A stretch of 50,215 nucleotides of DNA from UBA3103 sp002365855 (GTDB taxonomy: Bacteria; Bacillota; Desulfotomaculia; Desulfotomaculales; Pelotomaculaceae). Numbering within the stretch: position 1 is the stretch's first letter; every line of letters starts with the position of its first letter. The notes below the pieces were generated by a model that saw only the letters and a program-made list of their open reading frames with translations, made no database searches and was not told where the DNA came from. Position numbers and translations under genes: made by a program. The stretch is from NCBI GenBank assembly GCA_030627625.1, contig DAOURR010000008.1, positions 1 through 50,215 on the forward strand, read 5' to 3'. Shown piece after piece: positions 42,917 to 50,097 of the stretch.

Positions 42917-43330
42917 TTACTGTACCGTAGCTCCACCCCGGTGCATCACAAAAACTGTCGACTGAGCCTTGATACCCCGCCCGTCTTCCCGCGGGATGAT
43001 CAGCAGGTGATTGAAAGGCGCCGCGCCACCGGCAAAAATGTCGGCCCCGGCTGTAACATCCGGAATCCCGTTGCCGGTAACATCAACCACCACGGCCTGA
43101 CCCCGCCTGAGAATAAATTCAGCCCCGGCGCTGCCATTTAATACCTGGCCGGCTTTTAACTCAGTAACCTTCCACTGTATGTACTGGTCTACATAGCTCT
43201 GCGTTACCAGCGGGTCGCCGCTGCCGCCCGGTTCGCTATCAACCCCGGCAAAGGCAGCGTAACCCAGCAGCAAAAGGATCGCGGCGGCAATAAGTGTCAT
43301 AGCCATTATTTTTACTTTAGTTGTATGCAT
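42917..43330 (-). CDS. Conserved secreted protein, unknown
   Basis: A 137-residue exported protein with a signal peptide (VKIMAMTLIAAAILLLLGYAAFA, ending near residue 28) and a mature domain. The motif DPLVTQSYVDQYIQWKVTELKAGQ is followed by GAEFILRRGQAVVVDVTGNGIPDVTAGADIFAGGAAPFNHLLIIPREDGRGIKAQSTVFVMHRGG. I remember similar proteins in many Clostridia, often near wall genes, but know of no assigned function. The pattern suggests a small beta-sandwich. ATG 43330 lies 9 nt after GGAGG. It is flanked by the LCP and csaB genes on the same strand. A promoter could not be identified in the 140 bp upstream. Confidence 0.72.
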   Translation of the reverse strand: MHTTKVKIMAMTLIAAAILLLLGYAAFAGVDSEPGGSGDPLVTQSYVDQYIQWKVTELKAGQVLNGSAGAEFILRRGQAVVVDVTGNGIPDVTAGADIFAGGAAPFNHLLIIPREDGRGIKAQSTVFVMHRGGATVQ

Positions 43331-43476
43331 GCGCACACTCCTCCACAGGTTTATATTTCGACACGGAACTGCTTAATTCCTTCCCTGTCAAAAAGAGTAA
43401 AATTCATGTTTTAACTGGTTAATACCTATTTTACTCTATATTTTCACTGTTACTAGGATATCTGTACTTAGTCCTA

Positions 43477-44586
43477 CTATTTTAGACGACGGGCAGAGCG
43501 TAAAAGTTCGGCCACCATCAAAGCATTTTTTGCTGCCTCAACGCGCAGCGGAGCCATTTTCTCTTTCATGCCGGCGCTGATCCTTACCCTGTTTTCATGC
43601 ACGTGCCTTATTCTCGCAATCAGCTCGCCGTAGTCAAGATTGTCAACCCTCAAACCGGGGGGCAGACCAATTGACTGTAGAAATCGATTGACCTTGGGGT
43701 CATAAGTCACGCCCACCAGGGGAACTCCGAAAATTGCGCTGAATATTAGAAAATGCAGCCTCATTCCAACCGCGAGATCCAGGTTGGCAGCTATGGAAAG
43801 CAGGCTGTTGTAATCTACACGCCGTTCAATAAGAAAGGCTTTTTCACGCATCAGCGAAGCAACTTCCCTGCAGGCCTCTGTATCCCCAGGGTAGTGCATA
43901 GGGACCAGCGCCACCTGCCAGCCGTCAGCCGTCAGGTCGTCGGCAGCCTTTGCCAGTACCTTCTTGTAACCCTCGCCGGCGCTTTTCCAGGGCCTCACGG
44001 AGACGCCTGCCAGAGGTCCGCCGCTCACTCCCAGGCCGGCAAGTATTTCAAGGCCCTTATTAGTGTCTATCTCATGCGGTTCCAACCCCAGAACCGGGTC
44101 TGCGGTAACCGTAACGGGCAGGCGCGTAAGGCCAAGCTCAGTCAGTTCTTCCTTCGAATCCTGGTCCCTGACCGTAATCACGCTGACCCGGTTCGCAACC
44201 ACCTTAACAAGCGCCCTTCCCAGAGCGGTCCGGACAGGCCCGATACCCTGGGCGTATAAGAAAACGGGCTTGCCAAGAATTCTGGCCAGGGCCACAATAC
44301 CCAGGTAATAAATGATGCTTTTAGGGCCGGTGACATCTTGTAATAGTCCCCCGCCCCCGCTGATCAAAAGGTCTGAGTCCGCCAGGACTCCCAGCACCAA
44401 CCGGGGGTTCTCCCTGGGAACTGAGCGGACTCCGAATTCACCGGACGTGTACTCCGGGTCTTTTGAAAGCACAACTGCCTCCAGGCCGGGAACAGCGTCC
44501 CTCAGGGCCTGCAGCATGGCGTGAAGCATGGCCTCGTCGCCGCTGTTATGAAAACCGTAGTATCCCGAGATTACCACTTTAGGCAT
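43477..44586 (-). CDS. csaB: Polysaccharide pyruvyl transferase CsaB
   Basis: Adds ketal pyruvate to a wall polysaccharide, making the ligand for SLH domains of S-layer proteins. The 369 residues show the family pattern: VISGYYGFHNSGDEAMLHAMLQAL (about 4-27), SGGGGLLQDVTGPKSIIYYLG, VFLYAQGIGPV, RDQDSKEELTELGL, VSVRPW and GMRLHFLIFSAIFGVPLVGVTYDPKV. Length and motifs are standard for CsaB. ATG 44586 follows GGAGATAAATA. It is upstream of the LCP and secreted-protein genes on the same strand, so pyruvylated polymer synthesis is a plausible role of the cluster. No SLH protein gene is in the window. Confidence 0.95.
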   Translation of the reverse strand: MPKVVISGYYGFHNSGDEAMLHAMLQALRDAVPGLEAVVLSKDPEYTSGEFGVRSVPRENPRLVLGVLADSDLLISGGGGLLQDVTGPKSIIYYLGIVALARILGKPVFLYAQGIGPVRTALGRALVKVVANRVSVITVRDQDSKEELTELGLTRLPVTVTADPVLGLEPHEIDTNKGLEILAGLGVSGGPLAGVSVRPWKSAGEGYKKVLAKAADDLTADGWQVALVPMHYPGDTEACREVASLMREKAFLIERRVDYNSLLSIAANLDLAVGMRLHFLIFSAIFGVPLVGVTYDPKVNRFLQSIGLPPGLRVDNLDYGELIARIRHVHENRVRISAGMKEKMAPLRVEAAKNALMVAELLRSARRLK

Positions 44587-44619
44587 TATTTATCTCCTGG
44601 GAAACATTTTAAATAATTT

Positions 44620-44768
44620 ACAGGATTAATAAGATTTACAATTAATAATAACTTAAAAATCTTTAAATTACTTGCACAAATTAAGTAAAATCTTTAATAG
44701 ATAAAATATAAGAAAGAAAAAGGTATAATTTAAATCCTGTCAATCCTGAACAATCCTGTTAATCCTGT
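44620..44768. repeat. AT-rich element with inverted ACAGGATTAA ends
   Basis: The left end (44620-44640, ACAGGATTAATAAGATT) matches the reverse complement of the right end (44731-44768), where four spaced copies of AATCCTG occur at 44733, 44742, 44752 and 44761. The 148-bp unit is very AT-rich and without a gene. It may be a MITE-like relic or a clustered protein-binding site. Confidence 0.45.
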
Positions 44769-45503
44769 CTACATCTTTTTCAGTTTATATCTTTTAATAA
44801 CCATCCAGGCGAACAGCGGCAGTACCAGCTGGCGCCGCCAGCGGGAGGGTTCCTTAAGCAGGCGGGAAAGCCATTCCAGCCGCAGGCGGCGGACCCAAAG
44901 CGGGGCGCGTTTCACCCTGCCGGCCACAACGTCAAAGCTGCCGCCGACTCCCAGAGCCACCGAAGCGCCGGTTTCTTCGAGATGCCTGTCTATCCATATT
45001 TCCTGCTTCGGCGCTCCAAGCGCCACAAGAAGAAGGTCCGGCCTGGTTTTGCCGATTTCCCCGGCCAGCTTTCTCTCCTCGCTCTCCTGGAAGTAGCCGT
45101 CTCTCGTCCCAACTACAAGGAGCCCGGGGTAAGTAAGCCTGAGCCTGCTGGCCGCTTCCTCAGCCACACCCGGAGCTGAACCGAGCATGTAAACGCGCCA
45201 TTTTTCCACCGCGGCTCTCTCCACCAGCCGCAGCATCAGGTCGATCCCGGTTACCCGTTCCGGCGCCGGCCGCCCCGCCATCCGGCAGGCCCAAACAATT
45301 CCAACACCGTCAGGTGTCACCAAGTCCGAGCGCCCGGCCAGATCCAGCAGCGCGCTTTCGGTTTGTGCCCGGCACAAAAATTCAGGGTTAAGAGTCATAA
45401 TCCGGTGCGGCCGCCCGCTCCTGATCATTCCGGCTACCCGTTCTACGGTCTCATCCATGCTTAACGCATCAACACAGGCGCCAAGGAGGTTTACCTTCAT
45501 CAT
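44769..45503 (-). CDS. WecG/TagA/CpsF-family glycosyltransferase
   Basis: A GT26 enzyme of 244 residues that adds the second sugar to undecaprenyl-linked intermediates: ManNAc onto GlcNAc in teichoic acid synthesis, or a related sugar. Motifs: TLNPEFLCRAQTESALLDLAGRSDLVTPDGVGIVWACR (about 37-76), VERAAVEKWRVYMLGSAPGVAEEA, RPDLLLVALGAPKQEIWIDRHLEE, ALGVGGSFDVVAGRVKRAPLWVRRLRLEWLSRLLKEPSR. This is the complete family signature, including the catalytic Asp of TPDGVG. ATG 45503 lies 8 nt after AGGAGG. The TagO-type initiator at 32643-33734 would supply its acceptor. Confidence 0.93.
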   Translation of the reverse strand: MMKVNLLGACVDALSMDETVERVAGMIRSGRPHRIMTLNPEFLCRAQTESALLDLAGRSDLVTPDGVGIVWACRMAGRPAPERVTGIDLMLRLVERAAVEKWRVYMLGSAPGVAEEAASRLRLTYPGLLVVGTRDGYFQESEERKLAGEIGKTRPDLLLVALGAPKQEIWIDRHLEETGASVALGVGGSFDVVAGRVKRAPLWVRRLRLEWLSRLLKEPSRWRRQLVLPLFAWMVIKRYKLKKM

Positions 45504-45593
45504 GAAATATTCCTCCTGCCCTTTGAGTTTTCAATCAGGCTCTGCGCTTTGACTATTTTACCACAATTATTTACATTTCTCTACTCTCAAGGG

Positions 45594-45624
45594 TAAGCCC
45601 CGCTTAATCAATGAACGGGGCTTA
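45594..45624. terminator. Stem-loop between the DHA2 pump and tagA-like genes
   Basis: A perfect 9-bp stem TAAGCCCCG/CGGGGCTTA (45594-45602 with 45616-45624) with a 13-nt loop, 30 bp after the pump stop. The T-run (GCAGTTTTTG) is on the plus strand, so its terminator direction for the minus-strand operon is doubtful. Confidence 0.55.
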
Positions 45625-45654
45625 AGCAGTTTTTGAATATTAATATCTTTAGAG

Positions 45655-47442
45655 CTAAGTCGCTGCAGGCCCAGGCGCCCTGCCGCCCGGTCCCGCCGGG
45701 GCGCCCGTTCCACCAGGCCCGTCATTACCCGTCATTCCGCCAATCTGGGGCAGCGGCGCAGCCATATGGGCGTATCGCCTGTATTCTGCTTCCCTTTGCT
45801 CCTCAACACGTTTTTTACTGAGAAAGAACACAAAGGGTATCCCCACGATGATCAGAATGGTGCTGATGATGAAGGCGTCTGTGAGCCCGGAGATAAATGC
45901 TTCCCTGTTCACCAGCGATGTGAGGATTGCAACCGCGCCGGAGGCGTCTGCCTGCCCGCCAAGCCCGGCCTGGGAGAGGATGCCCTGGATTTGCTGAATG
46001 GCGCCTGCCGCAACCGGGGAACCCCAGTTAACTGACTCCGCCAGCCTAGCGGCATGATAGTCCTGCCGGCTGAGCATGGTATAGGTAAGGAAAGCGATGC
46101 CCAAGGAAGCTGATATTTGACGGACCAGGTTGCTCATAGCCGAGGCCCGGCCGATCAGGAAGTGAGGTATGGTGTTCATACCCGCCGTGGTCAGGGGCAT
46201 CATGCAGAGCCCCAGCCCGAAGGCCCTTTTTACAAGCAGCCACTGCAGGCCCCTGATGCTGGTATCGAATGTCAATGTGTGCAGCTGGTAGGTGGTTATG
46301 GCCACGATGGTAAAACCCACCACACACAGGGGCGTGGCGCCGATCTTATCGAACAGCCGCCCGCTGATGGGCATCATCACGCCCATTGTCAGGGCCATGG
46401 GCATCATGATCAAACCTGTCTGCATGGGTGAATATCCCTGGATCGACTGGACAAAAAGCGGTACCAGGAAGATTACGGAAAACATCCCCACCGTGACTAT
46501 GCTCAGGCAGATCAGGCTGATGCTGAAAGTCTTGTTTTTTAACAGCCTGATATCCAAAAGAGGTTCAGGGGTGATCAGTTCCCAGATTACAAAAAGGAGC
46601 AGTGAAAAGCCGGAAAAGATAAACAGGTTGACTATATACAGGGATGACCAGCCCTTATCCTGCCCCTGGCTGAGAGCCAGGAGCAGGGCGAAACATCCGG
46701 CGGCGCTTAAAATGACGCCTGGAATGTCTGGTTTCAGGTCTGCTCTGCGGGGTGTCTCCACCAGGGTAAACGCGGCCAGGAAGCAGGCAGCGATGCCTAC
46801 AGGTATGTTTATGGTAAATATCCAGTGCCAGCTGAAGTTGTCAACCAGGTAGCCGCCCAGAGTCGGCCCGAGGGAGGGCGCCGCCATCGCGGAAATGCCC
46901 CATATGCCAAGAGCCATGCCAATTTTATCCATCGGCACGATTCTATAGATCATCGCCATGCTTACAGGCATGATCATCCCGCCGCCAATAGCCTGGATGA
47001 CCCTGGCAGCAACCAGTGAGTTGTTGCTCCAGGCCAGGTTGCAGACAGCCGATCCGAGCGTAAACGCGGCCAGAGAGAAAATGTACATGTTTTTCATGCC
47101 GAACCTGTCTCCAAGGTAGCCGGTAACCGGCACCACGACACCGGAAACAAGCAGGTAGGCGGTCATTACCCACTGCACCTGGTCCGGGGTTACGCCAAAA
47201 ATGGCCATCATCTTGGGCAGCGCCACGTTTACAATGCTGCCGTCAAGGATGGCCATGAACCCGCCGACGACCAGGGTTAAAAGCGCCACTACCGGTATTT
47301 TCGAGCCGGTATTGTCTTCGTTGTTTATGGAGTTCACCCCGCTGCCGGCAGGTCCGTTCTCTTCGCGTCCCACAATCTTGGCCGCCCCCGCTTTTTCTTT
47401 TATTTCTCCGATGTTTTTATTATTTAATGTGAATACGCACAA
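45655..47442 (-). CDS. DHA2-family drug:proton antiporter (14-TM MFS)
   Basis: An EmrB/QacA-type exporter of up to 595 residues with about 14 helices. Motifs: LDGSIVNVALPKM in helix 1, the motif-A loop GYLGDRFGMKN, motif C with AIGGGMIMPVSMAMIYRIVP and GPTLGGYLVDNFSWHWIFTINIPVG. The soluble C-terminus ends in a Pro/Gly-rich stretch (GGTGAPAGPGGRAPGPAAT). It pairs with the HlyD-like adaptor encoded just upstream. The true start is unclear: TTG 47442 overlaps the adaptor gene by 23 bp, and GTG 47373 or 47337 are alternatives; the first helix starts near residue 48 of the longest form. Substrate range cannot be read from sequence. Confidence 0.9.
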   Translation of the reverse strand: MCVFTLNNKNIGEIKEKAGAAKIVGREENGPAGSGVNSINNEDNTGSKIPVVALLTLVVGGFMAILDGSIVNVALPKMMAIFGVTPDQVQWVMTAYLLVSGVVVPVTGYLGDRFGMKNMYIFSLAAFTLGSAVCNLAWSNNSLVAARVIQAIGGGMIMPVSMAMIYRIVPMDKIGMALGIWGISAMAAPSLGPTLGGYLVDNFSWHWIFTINIPVGIAACFLAAFTLVETPRRADLKPDIPGVILSAAGCFALLLALSQGQDKGWSSLYIVNLFIFSGFSLLLFVIWELITPEPLLDIRLLKNKTFSISLICLSIVTVGMFSVIFLVPLFVQSIQGYSPMQTGLIMMPMALTMGVMMPISGRLFDKIGATPLCVVGFTIVAITTYQLHTLTFDTSIRGLQWLLVKRAFGLGLCMMPLTTAGMNTIPHFLIGRASAMSNLVRQISASLGIAFLTYTMLSRQDYHAARLAESVNWGSPVAAGAIQQIQGILSQAGLGGQADASGAVAILTSLVNREAFISGLTDAFIISTILIIVGIPFVFFLSKKRVEEQREAEYRRYAHMAAPLPQIGGMTGNDGPGGTGAPAGPGGRAPGPAAT

Positions 47443-48076
47443 ACGCGCTCATACCCGGGAGCAGGCGTTGTCCCTGGTACTTGTCAATCCCTATTTTTAC
47501 CGGTATTCTCTGTACGACCTTGGTAAAGTTCCCGCCCGTGTTCATCGAGGGCAGGAGCGAAAAAGTTGACACCGTGGCCTCGCCGATTGAAACAACCTGC
47601 CCGTTGAACTTCACGCCGGGGATGCTGTCAATGGTGAAATCCACATTCTGGCCTGTCCTCAGCCTGTGCAGTTTGGTCTCCTCAATATTCGCGGTTATGT
47701 AAAGGCTGTTCAGGTCGGCGACCATGACGACAGGCTGGCCCGGCACGCCTACTTCTCCGACATTTCCGATCTTTTTAATAACAGTCCCTGTTAAAGGCGA
47801 CCTGACCACGGAAAGGTCCAGGTTGTCACCCTGCTTCAGGTTGAAATCAACTTGCCGGGCGATGATGGCCCCTTCTTTTACCAGGTCCCCTTCGGCAACG
47901 TTAATCTCCGCGATCATGCCGGATATCTGGGGGCCGACCTTGACGATGGACCCGTCCACCCTTGCATCTTCCGTTTCAACATAATGGCTGTTCTTATACC
48001 AGTAATAGAAAGACACACCGGCCAGGGACACGACCATAGCTGCCAGCACAACGTAAAGCACCGCTTTCTTTTTCAC
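47420..48076 (-). CDS. Short HlyD/EmrA-like efflux adaptor
   Basis: A membrane-fusion adaptor of 218 residues with one N-terminal helix (about 5-25). A biotinyl-lipoyl domain starts at about 38 (DARVDGSIVKVGPQISGMIAEINVAEGDLVKEGAIIARQVDFNL), is completed at about 86-120 (VRSPLTGTVIKKIGNVGEVGVPGQPVVMVADL), and is followed by a beta-barrel (about 125-218). EmrA proteins are normally 350-400 residues. Here the alpha-helical hairpin between the lipoyl halves is almost absent (about 10 residues). That fits a single-membrane cell with no outer-membrane channel. GTG 48076 lies 6 nt after GGGGGG. It is coupled to the DHA2 pump gene. Confidence 0.9.
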   Translation of the reverse strand: MKKKAVLYVVLAAMVVSLAGVSFYYWYKNSHYVETEDARVDGSIVKVGPQISGMIAEINVAEGDLVKEGAIIARQVDFNLKQGDNLDLSVVRSPLTGTVIKKIGNVGEVGVPGQPVVMVADLNSLYITANIEETKLHRLRTGQNVDFTIDSIPGVKFNGQVVSIGEATVSTFSLLPSMNTGGNFTKVVQRIPVKIGIDKYQGQRLLPGMSAFVRIHIK

Positions 48077-48102
48077 GCTTAACCCCCCATCACCATCAGC
48101 AC

Positions 48103-48216
48103 TTAATTCCGGATGCTGATTTTCACTTCGTCTTTCAGCAGTTCAAGGTTGGTAACAGCAACCTCTTCGCCCTCTCTAAGCCCGCCTTCAGCTCCTGAAC
48201 CAAACGTAAATTATTA
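48103..48216 (-). pseudogene. C-terminal relic of an efflux adaptor
   Basis: A minus-strand frame of about 35 codons reads FGSGAEGGLREGEEVAVTNL, then ELLKDEVKISIRN, and ends at TAA 48103. It looks like the end of an RND/HlyD-type adaptor (GL-REG--V-V-NLELLKD). Two stop codons lie directly upstream at about 48215. It has no start codon, so it is a remnant lying between marR and the intact adaptor. It suggests that a gene was lost from this operon. Confidence 0.6.
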
Positions 48217-48231
48217 ACCTGGTCAGTTAAT
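48213..48231. promoter_or_regulatory. 19-bp palindrome upstream of the efflux genes
   Basis: ATTAAC and GTTAAT arms (48213-48218 with 48226-48231) around 7 bp. It lies between marR and the adaptor gene and is a candidate operator for the MarR protein. No promoter was found next to it. Confidence 0.4.
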
Positions 48232-48277
48232 CAGGATATTTAAATAGTTCCGGCCTTGCAGCCGGAACCGTGAGACG

Positions 48278-48730
48278 CTACTTTTCTTTTTCCTCCGTGC
48301 GCATCAGGGATATGATTTTTTCGTATATCTCAATCAGTTTTTCCAGGTCCTCTTCCGGGAGCCGGGAAAAATACTTTACGGCGACCCTTTTCCTGCCCTC
48401 GACGCACCTGCCCAGGATTTCCTTCCCCTTGTCCGTCGCCTGCAGCCAGACCAGGCGCCGGTCCTGCTCGTCGCGACTTCTGAAGACCAGCCCCGCTTTC
48501 ACCAGGCGGTCAACCAGGGCCGTGATGGCACTGAGTGACACCCCCAGGTCTTCGGCTACCTCGGACACCGTCAGCCTGCCCCTGTTGTTGATGTTCTTCA
48601 AAACAAAAAACTGGCTTCCGGTAATACCCGAAACCATCTGGTTTTCCAGCTCGGCGTGCAGCCTGCGTACCATCCCCGCAAAGATCTCATCCATGCGGGC
48701 AAAATATTTTTCTACTCCGGGATGCCCCAC
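48278..48730 (-). CDS. MarR-family transcriptional regulator
   Basis: A 150-residue winged-helix regulator with the family layout: a helical N-terminus (KYFARMDEIFAGMVRRLHAEL), the recognition region TGSQFFVLKNINNRGRLTVSEVAEDLGVSLSAITALVDRLVKAGLVFRSRDEQDRRLVWLQATDKGKEIL (about 38-106) and a C-terminal dimer helix. The DxRxxxL wing (DEQDRRLVWLQ) is intact. It is the first gene of the efflux operon and probably represses it and itself, with an effector yet unknown. GTG 48730 lies 6 nt after GGAGG. A consensus promoter lies about 50 bp upstream. Confidence 0.93.
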   Translation of the reverse strand: MGHPGVEKYFARMDEIFAGMVRRLHAELENQMVSGITGSQFFVLKNINNRGRLTVSEVAEDLGVSLSAITALVDRLVKAGLVFRSRDEQDRRLVWLQATDKGKEILGRCVEGRKRVAVKYFSRLPEEDLEKLIEIYEKIISLMRTEEKEK

Positions 48731-48778
48731 CGCGCACCTCCAAATGATCCTTAGTCAATAAAATGGTTCACTGAATTA

Positions 48779-48807
48779 AGTATATGTTCCCCTAAATTCA
48801 TTGTCAA
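48779..48807 (-). promoter_or_regulatory. Promoter of the marR-efflux operon
   Basis: Minus-strand TTGACA (48807-48802) and TATACT (48784-48779) with exactly 17 bp between. The predicted start is near 48772. Around it lies an imperfect inverted repeat, TTCACTGAA (48767-48775) with TTAGTCAA (48751-48758), a plausible MarR operator. Confidence 0.8.
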
Positions 48808-48861
48808 GCTTTGTCTTTCATTAAATATTTTGGCTGTTAAGGCGTTTTAATTAAGTAATTG

Positions 48862-49090
48862 CTAAATTGTGGTATTTGATCTTTTAACTGACTTAGAAAG
48901 CTGATAAACGAGATACTGATTCAAACTAACACCTTCGCTTTTAGCTATATCCACTAATTCCTTATGCAGCGACTTCGGCGCTCTTAAAAGTATTTTACCA
49001 GAATAGTTTTCTTCAATTGCCGGTTCTGGGACAGCATTGCCATCTTCAAGAGCCAGCTCAATACCTTTACAGCCTTGCCCGACTGCAATA
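48862..49090 (-). pseudogene. HicB-family antitoxin, C-terminal relic
   Basis: On the minus strand the frame reads GCKGIELALEDGNAVPEPAI, EENYSGKILLRAPKSLHKEL and VDIAKSEGVSLNQYLVYQLS, then stops at TAG 48862-48864. This is the C-terminal half of HicB, including its ribbon-helix-helix domain. The N-terminal RNase H-like half and a start codon are missing; homology fades at about 49085, where a RAYT-end-like sequence begins. No hicA toxin gene is nearby. The remnant would not be translated from its own start unless an internal codon is used. Confidence 0.75.
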
Positions 49091-49108
49091 ACTTAGGCGC
49101 CTGACCCC
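49084..49108. repeat. RAYT-end-like sequence at the HicB break
   Basis: TGCAATAA (49084-49091) and CCTGACCCC (49100-49108) match the inner and outer blocks of the 23-bp repeat that bounds the RAYT element at 22727-23714; only the 8 bp between differ (6 bp in the full repeat). It lies exactly where HicB homology ends. Confidence 0.55.
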
Positions 49109-49120
49109 GTAAAGCATGCC

Positions 49121-49148
49121 TTGACATACTCCCCGTGTATGTTAAGAT
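49121..49148 (+). promoter_or_regulatory. Promoter and palindrome of the mntA-hepT operon
   Basis: TTGACA (49121-49126) and TAAGAT (49143-49148) are 16 bp apart on the plus strand. Inverted arms ACATAC (49124-49129) and GTATGT (49137-49142) fill the spacer, so a protein bound there would block RNA polymerase. This is the expected layout for an autoregulated toxin-antitoxin operon. Confidence 0.7.
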
Positions 49149-49193
49149 CAGGGAAAAGATTGGCCGAACGTAATTACTATGGGGGGACATCCG

Positions 49194-49670
49194 ATGAAGT
49201 CAATTGATTTATTTAGCCGCAACATTTCTTCAATAAAATACGACAGGGGCTTCACCGGACCCGTGTTAAAAGCGGTACAGGATTACCTGTCCCGGCAGGA
49301 CGATATCGTGGCACTCTATCTATTCGGCTCTTTCGGCACAGAGTTTCAGAATAATTTCAGTGATCTTGACCTCGGCGTAATTTACTATCCCGGTAAATTA
49401 CCGGATCTCAAACGGGAATTATCCATTGAAGCCGATCTTGCTCTGCTTTTAGGCATTGAAAGGATCGACCTGGTTAACCTGAACCGGGCGCCAACTCAAC
49501 TCCGTTTTAAGGCTGTAGCTAAGGGAATCCTCCTCTTTGAAGCCGATGCGAATACCCTGGCCGGCTTCCTGGAAGATACCTACCGTAAATATGGAGACTA
49601 CCAGGTGGATCTGGAAACATATTACCGGGAATACCGCAAAGCTCTTTGCGAGGGTTACCTGAATGGTTGA
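49194..49670 (+). CDS. mntA: MntA-type minimal nucleotidyltransferase antitoxin
   Basis: A 158-residue nucleotidyltransferase of the MNT family. The signature is LYLFGSFGTEFQNNFSDLDLGV, with GSFGT at about 45-49 and metal-binding Asp57 and Asp59. In characterised MntA/HepT pairs the antitoxin AMPylates a tyrosine of HepT and so inactivates it. ATG 49194 lies 7 nt after a GGGGGG site; a five-codon upstream extension reads through that site and is rejected. Its end overlaps the hepT start by 8 bp. The operon has its own promoter with an internal palindrome. Confidence 0.92.
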   Translation: MKSIDLFSRNISSIKYDRGFTGPVLKAVQDYLSRQDDIVALYLFGSFGTEFQNNFSDLDLGVIYYPGKLPDLKRELSIEADLALLLGIERIDLVNLNRAPTQLRFKAVAKGILLFEADANTLAGFLEDTYRKYGDYQVDLETYYREYRKALCEGYLNG

Positions 49671-50097
49671 ACTCGACGTATTGATGTCAAAAATTAGCTA
49701 TATTGAAAAAAATCTTGCCCACCTGGAATCACTTCGTATAATCTCTGAAAAAGACTTTCTGGAAAGCCCGTTCTTAACCGGAGCGGCAAAGCATTACCTG
49801 CAGACATGCATTGAAGCTATGCTTGACATGGCCAATCACATTATAGCCCGGGAGCGTTACAGGGCTCCCGATAATTATGTCGACGCTTTCCGGGTTTTAG
49901 GCGAACAGGGCATTCTGCCCGCCAATGACTTGCCCGCCTTTTACCAGATGGCCAGGTTTCGCAACAGGGTTGTCCATCTTTATCACGAGGTGGACGACAA
50001 AGAGGTCTATAAAATTTTACAAACCGGTTTAGGTGACTTCAAAGCATTTATTAGAGCAATCGTATTGAGGTTTTTCTCTCAACCTGTCCCCGACTAG
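49663..50097 (+). CDS. hepT: HepT-family toxin (DUF86, HEPN)
   Basis: A 144-residue all-helical HEPN protein that cleaves RNA in characterised relatives. The active site is visible in ARFRNRVVHLYHEVD: Arg100/Arg102, His105 and Tyr107 match the R-x4-6-H-x-Y pattern, and Tyr107 is the residue AMPylated by MntA. ATG 49663 overlaps the mntA stop, as usual for this pair. All catalytic residues are present, so the module should be functional. After the stop, 50098-50215 contain only a short direct repeat (two GGAAGCATAGG copies at 50106-50128) and nothing recognisable. Confidence 0.92.
   Translation: MVELDVLMSKISYIEKNLAHLESLRIISEKDFLESPFLTGAAKHYLQTCIEAMLDMANHIIARERYRAPDNYVDAFRVLGEQGILPANDLPAFYQMARFRNRVVHLYHEVDDKEVYKILQTGLGDFKAFIRAIVLRFFSQPVPD

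Noticed and set aside
44731..44768. Short CRISPR-like array of AATCCTG units
   Set aside because: Units are 7 bp with 2-3-bp spacers and vary; there are no cas genes. It is a simple periodic repeat.
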